64,000 bases of DNA from Nostoc sp. FACHB-892. GTDB taxonomy: Bacteria; Cyanobacteriota; Cyanobacteriia; Cyanobacteriales; Nostocaceae. Position numbers and translations under genes: made by a program. The notes under the pieces were generated by a model. The model made no database searches and was not told the origin of the DNA. It saw only the letters and a program-made list of their open reading frames with translations. Where the stretch lies: the NCBI RefSeq assembly GCF_014698795.1, contig NZ_JACJTR010000008.1, positions 1-64,000 of the forward strand, read 5' to 3'. Positions 9,749 through 18,993 of the stretch are shown here, one piece after another. Each line of letters starts with the position of its first letter. Position 1 is the stretch's first letter.

Positions 9749-10543
9749 TCATGCTATGAAAAGCTCCCTTATTTGCTGAAAACTAGGATGGTAGGGATTA
9801 TATTGTAACGACCCTGAAGGCTGATGAACGGTATGAATGGGAATAATTTCGACCACACTATTAGTGTAGGCGATCGCTTCAAATCTCTGCACTAGCTCCA
9901 CCGTCCAAGGTTCTTCCCGCACAGGCTGTTGGTGGTTTTGCAACCAGTTTACAAGTTGCGATCGCACAATTCCCGGCAAAATTCCAGCCTTTATTGGTGG
10001 CGTGTACCAGCTGCAATCGTACCATCCCCAAAGGTTGCCTGTGCTGGTTTCTAGCCAATTTCCTTGAGCATCAACTAATATTGCTTCTTGAGCATCTAAA
10101 CTAGTTTTTGCCAACCAAGCACTCAAATAGTTTCCAGTTTTATGAGAGGGGAGAGAACGATAAAATTCCGAACTGGCAACAGCGCAGAATACACCATTAT
10201 TTTGTTTTTCTGTCAAATCTTGTGGTAATAATCTGCCAGTTATCCATTCCCGCCCATCGGGAAAAAGGGTAATTCTGAGAACGGGGAAGTGGGCGAGAAG
10301 AATTTGAGCGCCTTGACGCACAAGCTCCCAATCAGGTTGCTGCCAACCAAAAGTTTGTATTGAGGAGAGTAAGCGATCGCAGTGTGCTTGCCAATTAGTT
10401 AAATTACTATCTAGCAAGTTTTCATAAACTCTCAATGTTGTAAAAACAGTTGCCCCATAAAGTAATCCTGGATCGTTAATTTTTAACTCTAAACTTTGAG
10501 ACTTAATTAGTTTCCCCTTATACCAAAAAACATCATTTTTCAC
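9749..10543 (-). CDS. pabC: Class IV aminotransferase, probable aminodeoxychorismate lyase
   Basis: This is a PLP enzyme of fold type IV. The probable reaction splits 4-amino-4-deoxychorismate to p-aminobenzoate and pyruvate for folate synthesis. The 264-residue protein shows LLYGATVFTTLRVY at the N terminus and the PLP-binding lysine in HKTGNYL (about K135). The cofactor-region motif is ILVDAQGNWLETSTGNLWG (E at about 165), followed by the substrate loop KAGILPGIVR. Class IV also includes branched-chain and D-amino-acid aminotransferases. PabC is favoured by length and cyanobacterial precedent, not proven. The start is GTG at 10543. It lies 17 bp downstream of the GNAT gene on the same strand, so the two are probably co-transcribed. 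Confidence 0.8.
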   Translation of the reverse strand: MKNDVFWYKGKLIKSQSLELKINDPGLLYGATVFTTLRVYENLLDSNLTNWQAHCDRLLSSIQTFGWQQPDWELVRQGAQILLAHFPVLRITLFPDGREWITGRLLPQDLTEKQNNGVFCAVASSEFYRSLPSHKTGNYLSAWLAKTSLDAQEAILVDAQGNWLETSTGNLWGWYDCSWYTPPIKAGILPGIVRSQLVNWLQNHQQPVREEPWTVELVQRFEAIAYTNSVVEIIPIHTVHQPSGSLQYNPYHPSFQQIRELFIA

Positions 10544-10560
10544 AACCAGATTGCCTGTTG

Positions 10561-10983
10561 CTACAACTGTATTCCAAAGTGATGACTTGTAATGTTCATG
10601 CGCTCCATGAGATAAAACCTGTGAGCAGCAAATCGCTGAACGCCAGAATCAAGACTAAGGTGTTCACAGTCATGATTTCTTGCATATTCAATTAGCCATT
10701 GAAATAACTGTTGACCATAACCTTGTGAGCGCTTCAACTCATCAACAACTAAGTCATCAATATATAAAAACTTACCTGATGCTAAACACGTAGAAATGCG
10801 AAATCCAGCCACTGCCACAGCTTGCCCCTCAATTTCCAAGAATGCAAGTTGATATCCTTCTTTCATTTGATATCGAACTTGTTCTATAAACTTAGCTTGT
10901 TTAAGATGAGGACGCAGCTGAGACATAACAGGAAAACACTCTAATATTTTACAGTCAGATTCTGCTAATTGTATTGATATCAC
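10561..10983 (-). CDS. GNAT-family N-acetyltransferase
   Basis: This is a 140-residue acetyl-CoA-dependent acyltransferase of the GNAT fold. Motif A is YIDDLVVDELKRSQGYGQQL (about residues 73-92), where the Arg-x-x-Gly-x-Gly variant (RSQGYG) binds the CoA pyrophosphate. The C terminus has HLSLDSGVQRFAAHRFYL, the usual strand/helix of motif B with a Tyr that may act as general acid. The substrate cannot be told from sequence. It starts with GTG at 10983 and precedes the pabC-like gene by 17 bp; a metabolic link is not evident. Confidence 0.85.
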   Translation of the reverse strand: MISIQLAESDCKILECFPVMSQLRPHLKQAKFIEQVRYQMKEGYQLAFLEIEGQAVAVAGFRISTCLASGKFLYIDDLVVDELKRSQGYGQQLFQWLIEYARNHDCEHLSLDSGVQRFAAHRFYLMERMNITSHHFGIQL

Positions 10984-11076
10984 TATTACTCCTAATGATA
11001 TTGCGTGTAAGGTATGGAGAGGATAGCAATTTTACAAAATTTTATTTGTTTGCAGCAAGATGCTATGAATGACAAC

Positions 11077-11868
11077 TTAATCCTTTGGTGGAAATAAAAT
11101 TTTATGAGTACCTTCAAGAGTTGTAATTACTTTTCCTCCCAAAGCTTCTATTTCCCTGATTGCTCGTTTCTGAGTTCTTTCATCAACTTGATTATTTAAA
11201 ACCATTGACCAAGTAGAAATTTGAGCATATTTACTGTTAGGATTTCGACTCAAAAATTCAGCAGTTTTTCGGGAACTATTAGCTACACCCTGACTCTCTG
11301 CATCTGAAAAGTTACTAGCCCAGTCTGCCGCCGTTGCAAAAGACTTTTGAGATGCTTGATAATTGCCTAAAAATAGTAACTCATCAATTCCTTTATAACG
11401 CCATACGTAATAAGACTTTTCGGGAACGAAGGGAGATAGTGATTTTAGCCCTTTCTCTGATAGTGCGATCGCACGTTCTGGCATAGCAGCATACAATGAA
11501 GTGCTGATAGAAAGACTTCGATACGCTGCTAAAAATCGTGGGTCACGTTCTAGAATGACTTCAAAATATTCTGGACTTAAACTATAACCCGTTTTATCTC
11601 TAACTTCATCATCTCCGAAATATTGTGAAAAATTGAGATATACCAAGTCTGCAATGAAATTATCATAACCAAAACTAGGTGCTTTTTTGAGAAAATTAAG
11701 ACGGAGATTTTCTGATTTTATTTCTTTCTCTAGAGTTTCTAAAGAGGCAGATTGTTTGCTATTTATTAGTTTTTGCAATTGGGGGAATTGAATCAAGCCA
11801 ACTCCTAATATACATACACAAGCTACTATAGGTGTAGTAAAAGCTTGGCGCGATAACAACATATTCAT
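11077..11868 (-). CDS. Conserved hypothetical TPR-like exported or membrane-anchored protein
   Basis: This is a 263-residue protein with a hydrophobic N-terminal segment (about 11-27), either an uncleaved anchor or a signal peptide. The remainder is helical and rich in Tyr/Leu/Ser. Sections such as PEYFEVILERDPRFLAAYRSLSIS and DELLFLGNYQASQKSFATAADWA look like tetratricopeptide hairpins. The pattern (FIADLVYLNFSQYFGDDEVRD, then TPR-like repeats) recurs in cyanobacterial conserved hypotheticals as far as I recall. No catalytic motif is visible. It is divergent from the three-gene cassette that begins about 500 bp away on the other strand, and 93 bp upstream of the GNAT gene. Confidence 0.6.
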   Translation of the reverse strand: MNMLLSRQAFTTPIVACVCILGVGLIQFPQLQKLINSKQSASLETLEKEIKSENLRLNFLKKAPSFGYDNFIADLVYLNFSQYFGDDEVRDKTGYSLSPEYFEVILERDPRFLAAYRSLSISTSLYAAMPERAIALSEKGLKSLSPFVPEKSYYVWRYKGIDELLFLGNYQASQKSFATAADWASNFSDAESQGVANSSRKTAEFLSRNPNSKYAQISTWSMVLNNQVDERTQKRAIREIEALGGKVITTLEGTHKILFPPKD

Positions 11869-12371
11869 TCCTCTTTTTTATTTTTTTGATCACAGCCACA
11901 TAATTCTATATATAGTGGCATGGTAAAAGTCTGCTAGCAATTGCATATCTACGCTTTGCTAGGTCAAATACAAAATAGATTGACTAAAATAAGTTTGTTA
12001 ATTAGTATAACATTATACTTTTTTCTTTGTCTTTAGATCAGGAATATGCTTATGACACTTTGTTTACAAGTAGGAACTAATTTATCCCGATTGATAACGA
12101 AGTGCTCAAAAGCTAATTCAAGAATTATTTCAGAGTCATGCCCCTTAAGAAAGCTAACGCAGTAACTCCAAAATCTAAAATAGTATTGTCCTTTGTCTAA
12201 GATAAACTTGGCTTTGAAAAATTGTAAACTTACATTTCTTTATAAAAGAATTTTTTGAATTATTAAGTTACTTTTAGTTTAGTTAATTTTATTAAGTAAG
12301 ATTTTTGGAAATTTTGATATAACATATAATTGTATTTTGTTTATATTTAAATCTGTAACCTTCAAAATGTC
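11869..12371. other. AT-rich divergent intergenic region
   Basis: No gene is visible. This 503-bp, very AT-rich stretch separates the minus-strand TPR-like gene from the plus-strand three-gene cassette and must hold both promoters. I could not single out convincing -35/-10 pairs because AT-rich near-matches are everywhere. Confidence 0.4.
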
Positions 12372-12866
12372 ATGGTAAATAATACGCTTAACGAAAACAC
12401 GGAAAGTAATGTTCTTAGCGAGATTGGTGAAACTAATAGTCATTTTAGGAAACCAAGTAGTGAATTTAAAAGAAAAGTTAGGAAACTGAATACTAATGGA
12501 GAAAAATTCAATATTGATGACATTATTGATGCTATTCAAACAGCAATAGTTGAAGTTGTAGAATTAGAAATTACAACTTGGGTTCCAGAGTCTTCTGAAC
12601 AACTGCAAGAGCAACAAATTGCTAAACCAGGTAATCGAATGCACACCATAATAAATCTAATTGATGGTGATATAAACAATGAAGTTGGTAGCCAGTTTGT
12701 TGGTAGTGGCCCATATACAGAACTCCGGGAATTTCATCTAAGCCAAATCAAGGAAAGTCGGGAGATTATGCAAAAAAATATAGAAAGTTTGCAGAAGTTG
12801 TATGGATTTTTTATAGAGATTATGAAATCTCGAAAAACTTCACAACAATCTCCATCCCGTCCATAG
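12372..12866 (+). CDS. Unrecognised protein A of a three-gene cassette
   Basis: This is a 164-residue, polar, mainly helical protein with no signal peptide or membrane segment; I recognise no family. Residues 1-45 are Asn/Glu/Lys-rich and probably disordered. At 48-72 (DDIIDAIQTAIVEVVELEITTWVPE) it has a segment resembling residues 18-41 of the next protein (NGLVDDITALEVNTMVVE): an amphipathic helix followed by LE-[IV]-x-T-x-V. The middle (MHTIINLIDGDINNEVGSQF) is a distinctive block. The C terminus (about 125-155) is a likely coiled coil. The start at 12372 has no clear ribosome site. It is the first gene of an apparent operon, 99 bp ahead of gene B. Confidence 0.6.
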   Translation: MVNNTLNENTESNVLSEIGETNSHFRKPSSEFKRKVRKLNTNGEKFNIDDIIDAIQTAIVEVVELEITTWVPESSEQLQEQQIAKPGNRMHTIINLIDGDINNEVGSQFVGSGPYTELREFHLSQIKESREIMQKNIESLQKLYGFFIEIMKSRKTSQQSPSRP

Positions 12867-12965
12867 TAGTTATTTATTAATAGTCACACTGAAATACCTA
12901 CAGCATAGGAATTTGTCTAAACCTGTAGGTTAATTTGTTTTAGAAAAATAAAGGAAACTATTACT

Positions 12966-13808
12966 ATGTCTAACAGAATTCAAGAGCAGGCTAGAGATTT
13001 GCTGGGAAAATTAGTCTCATCTGTAAATGGATTAGTTGATGATATTACAGCTTTAGAAGTAAATACAATGGTTGTGGAGCAAATTACTGGCGCAAAGTTT
13101 AATGCTTGGCAAGCATATGAAGAGATTTATTCAATAAATGACAAAGACTACTTTGATGTCAAAGGAATTCCAAATCCAGACAATTTAAATTTAACAGAAC
13201 AAGAAAAAACTCAAGCTGATGAATTACGAAAACGTTATACAAGTCTATTCTCGCAACTTGAAAGAGAGTATTTTTATATTCTCCTTGAAAAAAGTACTGA
13301 AGCTAGTGAGCCAGACTCCAGGATAATACAATATCAAGAGCGTCTTAAATATCAGGTGGAACATAAAGCAAATATTGTTCCAACGGATCAGGTATATATA
13401 AAGCTAGCTCGACCAATATTGCCTGCTCCAGCTCCTGTTGCAGATGAACAAGATAATCAAAAAAATTTGCGACAAAGGTGGCAAGAGATTGAAGAACTTT
13501 TGAATAATGGTAAATTTATTCGTACCTTGCGAAAAATGTCTGAACTTAAAGCTGCACTTGATGGTGGTCAAATCACAAGTGTAGATATTGACGTTATTTA
13601 TGCTCAAACTGTTATGCAGCTAGATGGAGATATTATCAGCCGTTATCATAAAAAGCTATTTCAATTACCTGAAGGAGATAGAGATTTAATCCTAAAAATT
13701 CATAATGAAGGGGTAGTCGCTGGAGAAAAACAGTGGCGTGGAACGCTAGATTTTCTGATTGGTATTGTACAAAATATCGCAAAATTATCCCGAAATGAAC
13801 GCTTATAA
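12966..13808 (+). CDS. Unrecognised protein B of a three-gene cassette
   Basis: This is a 280-residue, soluble, strongly helical and charged protein with no known catalytic motif. The N terminus (about 1-45) shares the LE-[IV]-x-T-x-V helix with protein A. Two predicted helical regions (about 75-125 and 165-200) are joined by a Pro/Ala linker (about residues 149-158, RPILPAPAPVADE). The C-terminal part (about 225-280, including LPEGDRDLILKIHNEG) may be a separate small domain. AAGGAAA about 9 nt before the ATG is a reasonable ribosome site. Its 3' end overlaps gene C by 14 bp if gene C starts at 13795, which suggests translational coupling. Function unknown. Confidence 0.65.
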   Translation: MSNRIQEQARDLLGKLVSSVNGLVDDITALEVNTMVVEQITGAKFNAWQAYEEIYSINDKDYFDVKGIPNPDNLNLTEQEKTQADELRKRYTSLFSQLEREYFYILLEKSTEASEPDSRIIQYQERLKYQVEHKANIVPTDQVYIKLARPILPAPAPVADEQDNQKNLRQRWQEIEELLNNGKFIRTLRKMSELKAALDGGQITSVDIDVIYAQTVMQLDGDIISRYHKKLFQLPEGDRDLILKIHNEGVVAGEKQWRGTLDFLIGIVQNIAKLSRNERL

Positions 13809-14751
13809 AACATACACAGATCATCAAGTTGATGTTCAACTAACCTTTATTGTACAAATTCCTCAAGGCACTCCTATTGAACTTAAAATTAAGGTTGAAC
13901 CAGGACAATATAGTTTTTATCTAAATAAGATAGTTTTAAAAAAAATTGAGGCAGCGCGAAAAATAGGCGGTTCTCTGTATATTCCGCCAAAATTATTAGC
14001 TTATCTTTGGTATTATAATTGTTTTAGCGATAACATTTCTTTTAGGAAAAGTACTGTAGCATACAATAATTTAGTAATTTCTAAAAAAAACTTAAAAATT
14101 TTTGACAATACTTTTATAGTAAATTTTATCAAATTATTATGGAGTAAATCATTACAAAAAAAATCGACGTTACAATATGGACTTACTTTTAATTTTTATT
14201 ATAGAGAAGATACATCAGCTTTATATTTTTGGAAAGAACAAGATATTGTTTTACAAAGTAATGTTTTATTCTACGGCGACATCATTCACAAAATCAAAAG
14301 TAACTTTATCCAAAATCCTGATTGTTTAAATGTTGTTTATGTCCATTATTGGCTTATTGAACAAATATTAGGCTATCTTCGGACTAAATTAAACCTACTA
14401 GCTTGGGAGCTAGCTTCGCTATTTCCTGGGGCTTTTATAGCTTGGAAATTACCTTTAATACAATCACTTACAATTTCATTATCAATACTTGCTGGGCTAG
14501 TAATATCATTTGTATTTGCTACTATTCGGTATTGGCTTGTTAATCAACTTCCGAGATGGACTTATATTGGTACTTACTATCGAAATTGGCTAGCGTGGGG
14601 ATTAACTTGTGTTACTTCTGGTATTTTTCTTAGTCCCACTAATTTCTTGTTTTTGCTATTTTTGTCACTACTTGGGCCGCTATTACAATGGATTTTTAGT
14701 TTTTTATTAGGGCAAGTTGGTAAAGGTTTTCTGCGTTGGTTACTAGCTTGA
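13795..14751 (+). CDS. Unrecognised membrane protein C of a three-gene cassette
   Basis: This is a protein of about 318 residues if started at the ATG at 13795 (MNAYKTYTD); an in-frame start at 13759 would add 12 residues but overlap gene B by 50 bp. The first 190 residues are predicted cytoplasmic, beta-rich and AT-biased in codon use (Ile/Asn/Tyr/Lys-rich). From about residue 200 there are four hydrophobic segments: LLAWELASLFPGAFIAW, SLTISLSILAGLVISFVFA, LAWGLTCVTSGIFL and FLFLLFLSLLGPLLQWIF. I recognise no family. The combination of a large soluble N-terminal domain and a four-helix membrane domain suggests a membrane effector or anchor for proteins A and B; that is inference. Confidence 0.65.
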   Translation: MNAYKTYTDHQVDVQLTFIVQIPQGTPIELKIKVEPGQYSFYLNKIVLKKIEAARKIGGSLYIPPKLLAYLWYYNCFSDNISFRKSTVAYNNLVISKKNLKIFDNTFIVNFIKLLWSKSLQKKSTLQYGLTFNFYYREDTSALYFWKEQDIVLQSNVLFYGDIIHKIKSNFIQNPDCLNVVYVHYWLIEQILGYLRTKLNLLAWELASLFPGAFIAWKLPLIQSLTISLSILAGLVISFVFATIRYWLVNQLPRWTYIGTYYRNWLAWGLTCVTSGIFLSPTNFLFLLFLSLLGPLLQWIFSFLLGQVGKGFLRWLLA

Positions 14752-14837
14752 AAATGGGGAACAGGGCAACCAGACTAAATAAGACTTTTTAATTACGAAT
14801 TACATATTACAAAGTTTTTTCAACAACCTCCAAGATC

Positions 14838-14857
14838 AATTGAGCGATCGCTCAATT
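14838..14857 (+). terminator. Palindromic terminator after the three-gene cassette
   Basis: AATTGAGCGATCGCTCAATT is a perfect 20-bp palindrome that contains the HIP1 octamer and is followed by TTTATT. It lies 86 bp after the stop of gene C and is the likely end of the operon transcript. Confidence 0.5.
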
Positions 14858-15351
14858 TTATTGAGTATTTATCACTAATAACCGCACTGCTGAATCCGAT
14901 AGCCCTAATTTTTTGTTAGGACACAAACAAGCTTGTCAAGAATAAATAAGTTTAGCGATCAGAGTACTTATTCGCTCAAACTCTACCAAAGTCGAAGTGT
15001 TAATGCAAGAGGTTGAGCTTACTGAGTATAAAATTTACATTGGTATTACAAATAGTCTATCTTTGGTATAGTATTTTATGGGCTATGTAAAGAGTTGTAA
15101 CAATAACTAATACTTGGCATAAAACTAACAGTTTGAACCCGATATCTGAATATAGCTATGTTGGTATTGTTCCATCTAGTTAAACCAAGATTTACACACT
15201 TTCATACAGAATTTCTCAAGTTAAAAAGGCTTTTGAAGTATCAAAAGTTCGCTCTTTCCTGCAACATTATTGCAAGATAAAACTTGCCCTGTCTAAATTG
15301 AGCAAAACTAGTTCTTTCATCCAAATTATTTAACGAAATGAGGTCACAAGA
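14858..15351. other. Gap upstream of the RTX gene
   Basis: No gene is visible on either strand. A GAGG stretch at about 15340 serves the RTX gene as ribosome site; otherwise nothing distinctive is seen. Confidence 0.4.
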
Positions 15352-16737
15352 ATGGTAACTCTCAGCGTAGAACAACAAGAATTAGAAGAATTAAAAGATC
15401 CGGCAGCAACCACATTCGATACTTCACAAGCACAAATAATTAAACCAGTATCTTTTACAAATGAGAATACTCGATTAGAAAGTCTAGCGCTACTAGAAAC
15501 AGGTACGAATGTTGCATCTAATACTACAATCTCCAAGCCACTCTCTGGCAAGCAAAAAAGCGAGTTGGTCAGCACTTTGGCGCTTGAAGACAGAAATTTT
15601 AAAACTGCCTTGGGGCTTGGGGGTAAAGGGTTTAACACTGTTAAGTCGGTTAAAAGCGATGCGATTCAAGCTGATATTGTCTCTGAGGATGGAGGCAATG
15701 TTGACAATGTCATAACTGGTTTGGATAAAGATAGTAATCAAGTAATTAGAGGCACGCCAAATGCGGATATTCTCATTGGTGCTAATGGGGATGACATCAT
15801 AACTGGTTTAGGTCTCAATGATATAGTCTTAGGTGGCGATGGAGATGACCTCATTAGCGGAGGAAGTGGAAACGACTTCCTCCTGGGCGCTGCTGGCAAA
15901 GATATCATCTTTGGAGACAATAGTGCCAGTGGAAATCCAGACTTAATTGCAAGTGGCAATGACACCATTTTTGGTGGTGATGGAAACGATAAACTCTATG
16001 GTCAAGGCCTTCAAGATGAAATCTATGGTGATTTTGGTGATGACTATATTGAAGGTGGAGCAGACAACGATAAAATTAATGGTGGAGACGGCAACGACGT
16101 ACTTTATGGTGATGACATAGAGAACAATTCCGGTGTAAGTGGTAACGATACAGTTTCTGGTAACAATGGCAATGATATAATTTATGGTGGTCGAGGTAAT
16201 GACTCTCTCCAAGGTGATGATGGAAACGATTTACTAGTTGCTGGACAGGGTTACGACTCTCTTAATGGCGGTATTGGTAATGATGTATTGATTGGTACTG
16301 ATACAGAGTTCTATGGTCAACAGCAACAAGGATTTGGCTTTGGCGAACAAGATATTTTAATCGGTGGAGAAAATAACGACACATTTGTTCTTGGACTTGA
16401 AAAAGCAAATACTAGAAATGTAGATGGTAATGATAGTGTTATTAATAGTGTAGTTTTATACAATGATGGCAATTTTAACGCCAACGGTATTCAAGACTAC
16501 GCTCTGATTAAAGACTTTGGTTTCATTAATGACGGTGTTATCCGTGGTGTAGATAAAATTCAGCTAGCAGGTTCAGCAAGCCAGTATTTACTGGGTGCAT
16601 CTCTTGATAGTTCGATATCGGGTACGGGAATATTTTTTACCCAAGGTCAATTTGTGGCTGAACTCATCGGTATTGTTGAAGGAATTTCGCTCTCCAATCT
16701 AAGTCTTTCTAATAGCGATCAATTCATTTTTGTTTGA
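15352..16737 (+). CDS. RTX (hemolysin-type calcium-binding repeat) protein
   Basis: This 461-residue protein is predicted to be secreted by a type I system. It has no N-terminal signal peptide. Residues 1-125 have no recognised domain. Residues about 130-320 are a run of roughly a dozen GGxGxDxϕx nonapeptides (for example GGDGDDLIS, GGSGNDFLL, GGDGNDVLY) that bind calcium and fold into a parallel beta-roll outside the cell. The C-terminal 130 residues end in a hydrophobic DQFIFV tail of the kind read by type I exporters in Nostoc. There is no catalytic domain, so it may be a surface or structural protein. The haloperoxidase-like gene follows 295 bp downstream. Confidence 0.9.
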   Translation: MVTLSVEQQELEELKDPAATTFDTSQAQIIKPVSFTNENTRLESLALLETGTNVASNTTISKPLSGKQKSELVSTLALEDRNFKTALGLGGKGFNTVKSVKSDAIQADIVSEDGGNVDNVITGLDKDSNQVIRGTPNADILIGANGDDIITGLGLNDIVLGGDGDDLISGGSGNDFLLGAAGKDIIFGDNSASGNPDLIASGNDTIFGGDGNDKLYGQGLQDEIYGDFGDDYIEGGADNDKINGGDGNDVLYGDDIENNSGVSGNDTVSGNNGNDIIYGGRGNDSLQGDDGNDLLVAGQGYDSLNGGIGNDVLIGTDTEFYGQQQQGFGFGEQDILIGGENNDTFVLGLEKANTRNVDGNDSVINSVVLYNDGNFNANGIQDYALIKDFGFINDGVIRGVDKIQLAGSASQYLLGASLDSSISGTGIFFTQGQFVAELIGIVEGISLSNLSLSNSDQFIFV

Positions 16738-16826
16738 CTAGAAATTCAGACTCAAGGTATTGAACCAAAATATTGTCTGAGCGTTACTGCACGTCTTAAA
16801 GGCTTCCAATTAAAAAAATATCCAAC

Positions 16827-16935
16827 TTGTAGGGTGCGTTATATCTGCGGTGAATGCACCATGATTGATTAGATAAATTAAGATTTTGCGTTACTTGCCC
16901 ACGGCATCCTACGCGAACATTAATGCACCCTACAA
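16827..16935. repeat. Small inverted-repeat element, TTGTAGGGTGCGTTA type
   Basis: TTGTAGGGTGCGTTA (16827-16841) and TAATGCACCCTACAA (16921-16935) are inverted copies matching at 14 of 15 positions, bounding 109 bp. The GTAGGGTGC end is common in Nostoc repeats. It lies upstream of the haloperoxidase gene and provides a spurious N-terminal extension to its reading frame. Confidence 0.65.
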
Positions 16936-17032
16936 ATTAAGATTGGATGATTTATTTTTTGGTAGTCATTTAATAGCAGAAGGCAAAAAAACTACCTTAT
17001 TCCTACTTGCAAAAAAAAGGAACAAAAGCTTT

Positions 17033-18685
17033 ATGGCTTCAGATATTGTTATCCAGTTTGCTGAAATACTCGAAAATCCGACAATCTTTCCTGATGAACA
17101 GGGAAAACTGGAAATTGTTGTTAAGAATCAAGGTGATACAGGGTTCAATGGGCCTGTAAACCTCAAATTGTATGGATCAACCGATAAAGTTCTTGACATC
17201 AATTCCCTAAACACACTCGAACAATCAAGGGGTGCAAGCGATTTACTCAGGGGCAAAGATGAGTTTTTGGGCAGTTTGAATGCTCAAACGGTTAATTTAG
17301 CGCCTGGTCAATCTAAAACATTTACTGTGGATTTTGCAGGATCTGAGTTCCGGACTGCAAGTGTTGTCTCTCCAGGACTCTACTATCTGATTGGACAGGT
17401 AGAGCCAGGTAGTAACGTTACTGAAAGTAATACCGCCAACAATGTAGCCAGCCAGTTAATTACTGGAGGTGACGTTGTGATTCAATGGAATTCAATTCTC
17501 TTAAATGCCATACAAGCATCGGGAACAGCACCTCCACTAGCGGCACGTAATCAGGCGATCGTTCAGGCGGCAGTTTTTGATGCCGTCAACGCAATTGACC
17601 GGAGTTATAAGCCTTATTTAGTAAACATCAGCGCGTCGGAAGCTGCCGGGGCATCAAAAGAAGCTGCGGCAGTTGAAGCTGCCTACCGAACGCTGGTCAA
17701 TTTGTTCCCAAATCAAAAAACTACGTTCGATGAACAGCGGCAAAGGTCTCTTGCAGAAATCCCGGATGGTACGGCTGAGAACAACGGCATTGCGATCGGA
17801 AACAGGGTTGCCCAGCAAATACTGGATAACCGGAAAAATGATGGTTCAAGTACTGCACAAGGGCCATACACGCCGGGAACTGGCTTTGGTGATTGGAAGC
17901 CAACTTTTACCGATGGTGAAACAACAAATAATAGTACCAATTTTGCATCAGCAGCATTGCCTCAGTGGGGTCTAGTAACTCCCTTTGCTATAGACAGTGT
18001 TGTCCTGTTCCGTCCAGATACTTCCCCTGAATATGGTAGCCCTCAGTATACGAGAGATTTTAATCAAGTTAAGGCGCTTGGTGCTGAAAACAGCACTGTT
18101 CGCACCGCAGATCAGACGGAAATTGCCCAATTCTGGGCTTACGATCGCGGCGATACTTTCAGGCCACCAGGTCAGTTTAACGAACTCGCCCAAGAAGTAG
18201 CATTGGCTCAAAACAATACTCTGGAGGAGAATGCCCGTTTATTTGCGCTGCTGAACATTGCTCAAGCTGATGCGGGTATTGTTGCCTGGGACACCAAATA
18301 TGTCTATGAGCAATTGCGCCCAATTACTGCAATCCGTAATGCGGATCAAGACAACAATCCCAATACGATTGCTGATCCTAATTGGGAGCCGTTACTAGAT
18401 ACCCCACCATTCCCCGATTACATATCTGGGCATTCTGTATTTGGTGGTGCATCAGCCGAAATTCTGAAACTTTTCTACGGTACTGATAACATCAGTTTTG
18501 ATATTCCTTCACAAGAATTACCTGGTGTTGCTCGCTATTACGGCAGCTTTTCGCAGGCAGCCCAAGAGGATGCTGATAGCCGGATTTTTGGTGGTGTTCA
18601 TATCGAAGCAGCCACTATAGACGGGGTGGGAGTAGGTAGGAATGTCGCCAGTTCCGTGTTTAATAGCTTTTTGACTCCGGTTTAG
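17033..18685 (+). CDS. Vanadium-dependent haloperoxidase / PAP2-like protein with N-terminal CARDB-like domain
   Basis: This 550-residue protein has residues about 5-140 forming an Ig-like CARDB-type domain (VKNQGDTGFNGPVNLKLYG, TVEVEPGSN-like blocks, ESNTANN). Residues about 145-550 resemble vanadium chloroperoxidases. PPFPDYISGHSVFGG (about 458-472) is the phosphate/vanadate-binding Ser-Gly-His motif, and GGVHIEAATIDGVGVGRNVA (about 516-535) carries the axial vanadate His and Arg. Such enzymes oxidise halides with peroxide, or act as acid phosphatases. The start at 17033 follows an AAGGA ribosome site. The longer frame from 16886 begins inside a repeat element and is rejected. No signal peptide is seen; export by a type I route, as for the RTX neighbour, is inference. 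Confidence 0.85.
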   Translation: MASDIVIQFAEILENPTIFPDEQGKLEIVVKNQGDTGFNGPVNLKLYGSTDKVLDINSLNTLEQSRGASDLLRGKDEFLGSLNAQTVNLAPGQSKTFTVDFAGSEFRTASVVSPGLYYLIGQVEPGSNVTESNTANNVASQLITGGDVVIQWNSILLNAIQASGTAPPLAARNQAIVQAAVFDAVNAIDRSYKPYLVNISASEAAGASKEAAAVEAAYRTLVNLFPNQKTTFDEQRQRSLAEIPDGTAENNGIAIGNRVAQQILDNRKNDGSSTAQGPYTPGTGFGDWKPTFTDGETTNNSTNFASAALPQWGLVTPFAIDSVVLFRPDTSPEYGSPQYTRDFNQVKALGAENSTVRTADQTEIAQFWAYDRGDTFRPPGQFNELAQEVALAQNNTLEENARLFALLNIAQADAGIVAWDTKYVYEQLRPITAIRNADQDNNPNTIADPNWEPLLDTPPFPDYISGHSVFGGASAEILKLFYGTDNISFDIPSQELPGVARYYGSFSQAAQEDADSRIFGGVHIEAATIDGVGVGRNVASSVFNSFLTPV

Positions 18686-18826
18686 ATACAGCAGTTTGCA
18701 GCTAAATGAAGTACAGAACCAAGGATTCACAAATCAAATTATTCTTCTCCCTCCTGCCTCCAGCATAGCTGCCTCCTGCCTCAAAACCAGTGACTTTGTA
18801 CCTCATGCAAAAGAAAACTGCTGTAT
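18686..18826. repeat. MITE-like element, copy 1 (ATACAGCAGTTT ends)
   Basis: ATACAGCAGTTT (18686-18697) and AAACTGCTGTAT (18815-18826) are perfect 12-bp terminal inverted repeats bounding 141 bp. The right half (CCTCCTGCC ... CTTTGTAC ... GCAAAAGAAAACTGCTGTAT) is shared with a second copy at 33078-33202. Copy 1 starts at the very next base after the haloperoxidase stop codon. Confidence 0.75.
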
Positions 18827-18835
18827 ACTCACAGA

Positions 18836-18884
18836 TTTTAAATTTTGGATTTTGGATTGAAGATTCAAAATCCAAAATTTAAAA
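18836..18884. repeat. Perfect 19-bp inverted repeat
   Basis: TTTTAAATTTTGGATTTTG (18836-18854) pairs perfectly with CAAAATCCAAAATTTAAAA (18866-18884) over an 11-nt loop. It may be a transcript end for the haloperoxidase gene or a repeat unit. Confidence 0.6.
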
Positions 18885-18993
18885 AGTCTGAGAGCAAGCG
18901 AATTTCAACATGAGAATCAATTTAAAAGCCTAAAGCTAAAACTAAATGGAAATATCAAATATGGATTAAGGTTAAAAACCATATCTTTCGTAA

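Noticed and set aside
16886..17032. 49-residue N-terminal extension of the haloperoxidase
   Set aside because: The extension is encoded largely by the 16827-16935 inverted-repeat element; the ATG at 17033 has a ribosome site.
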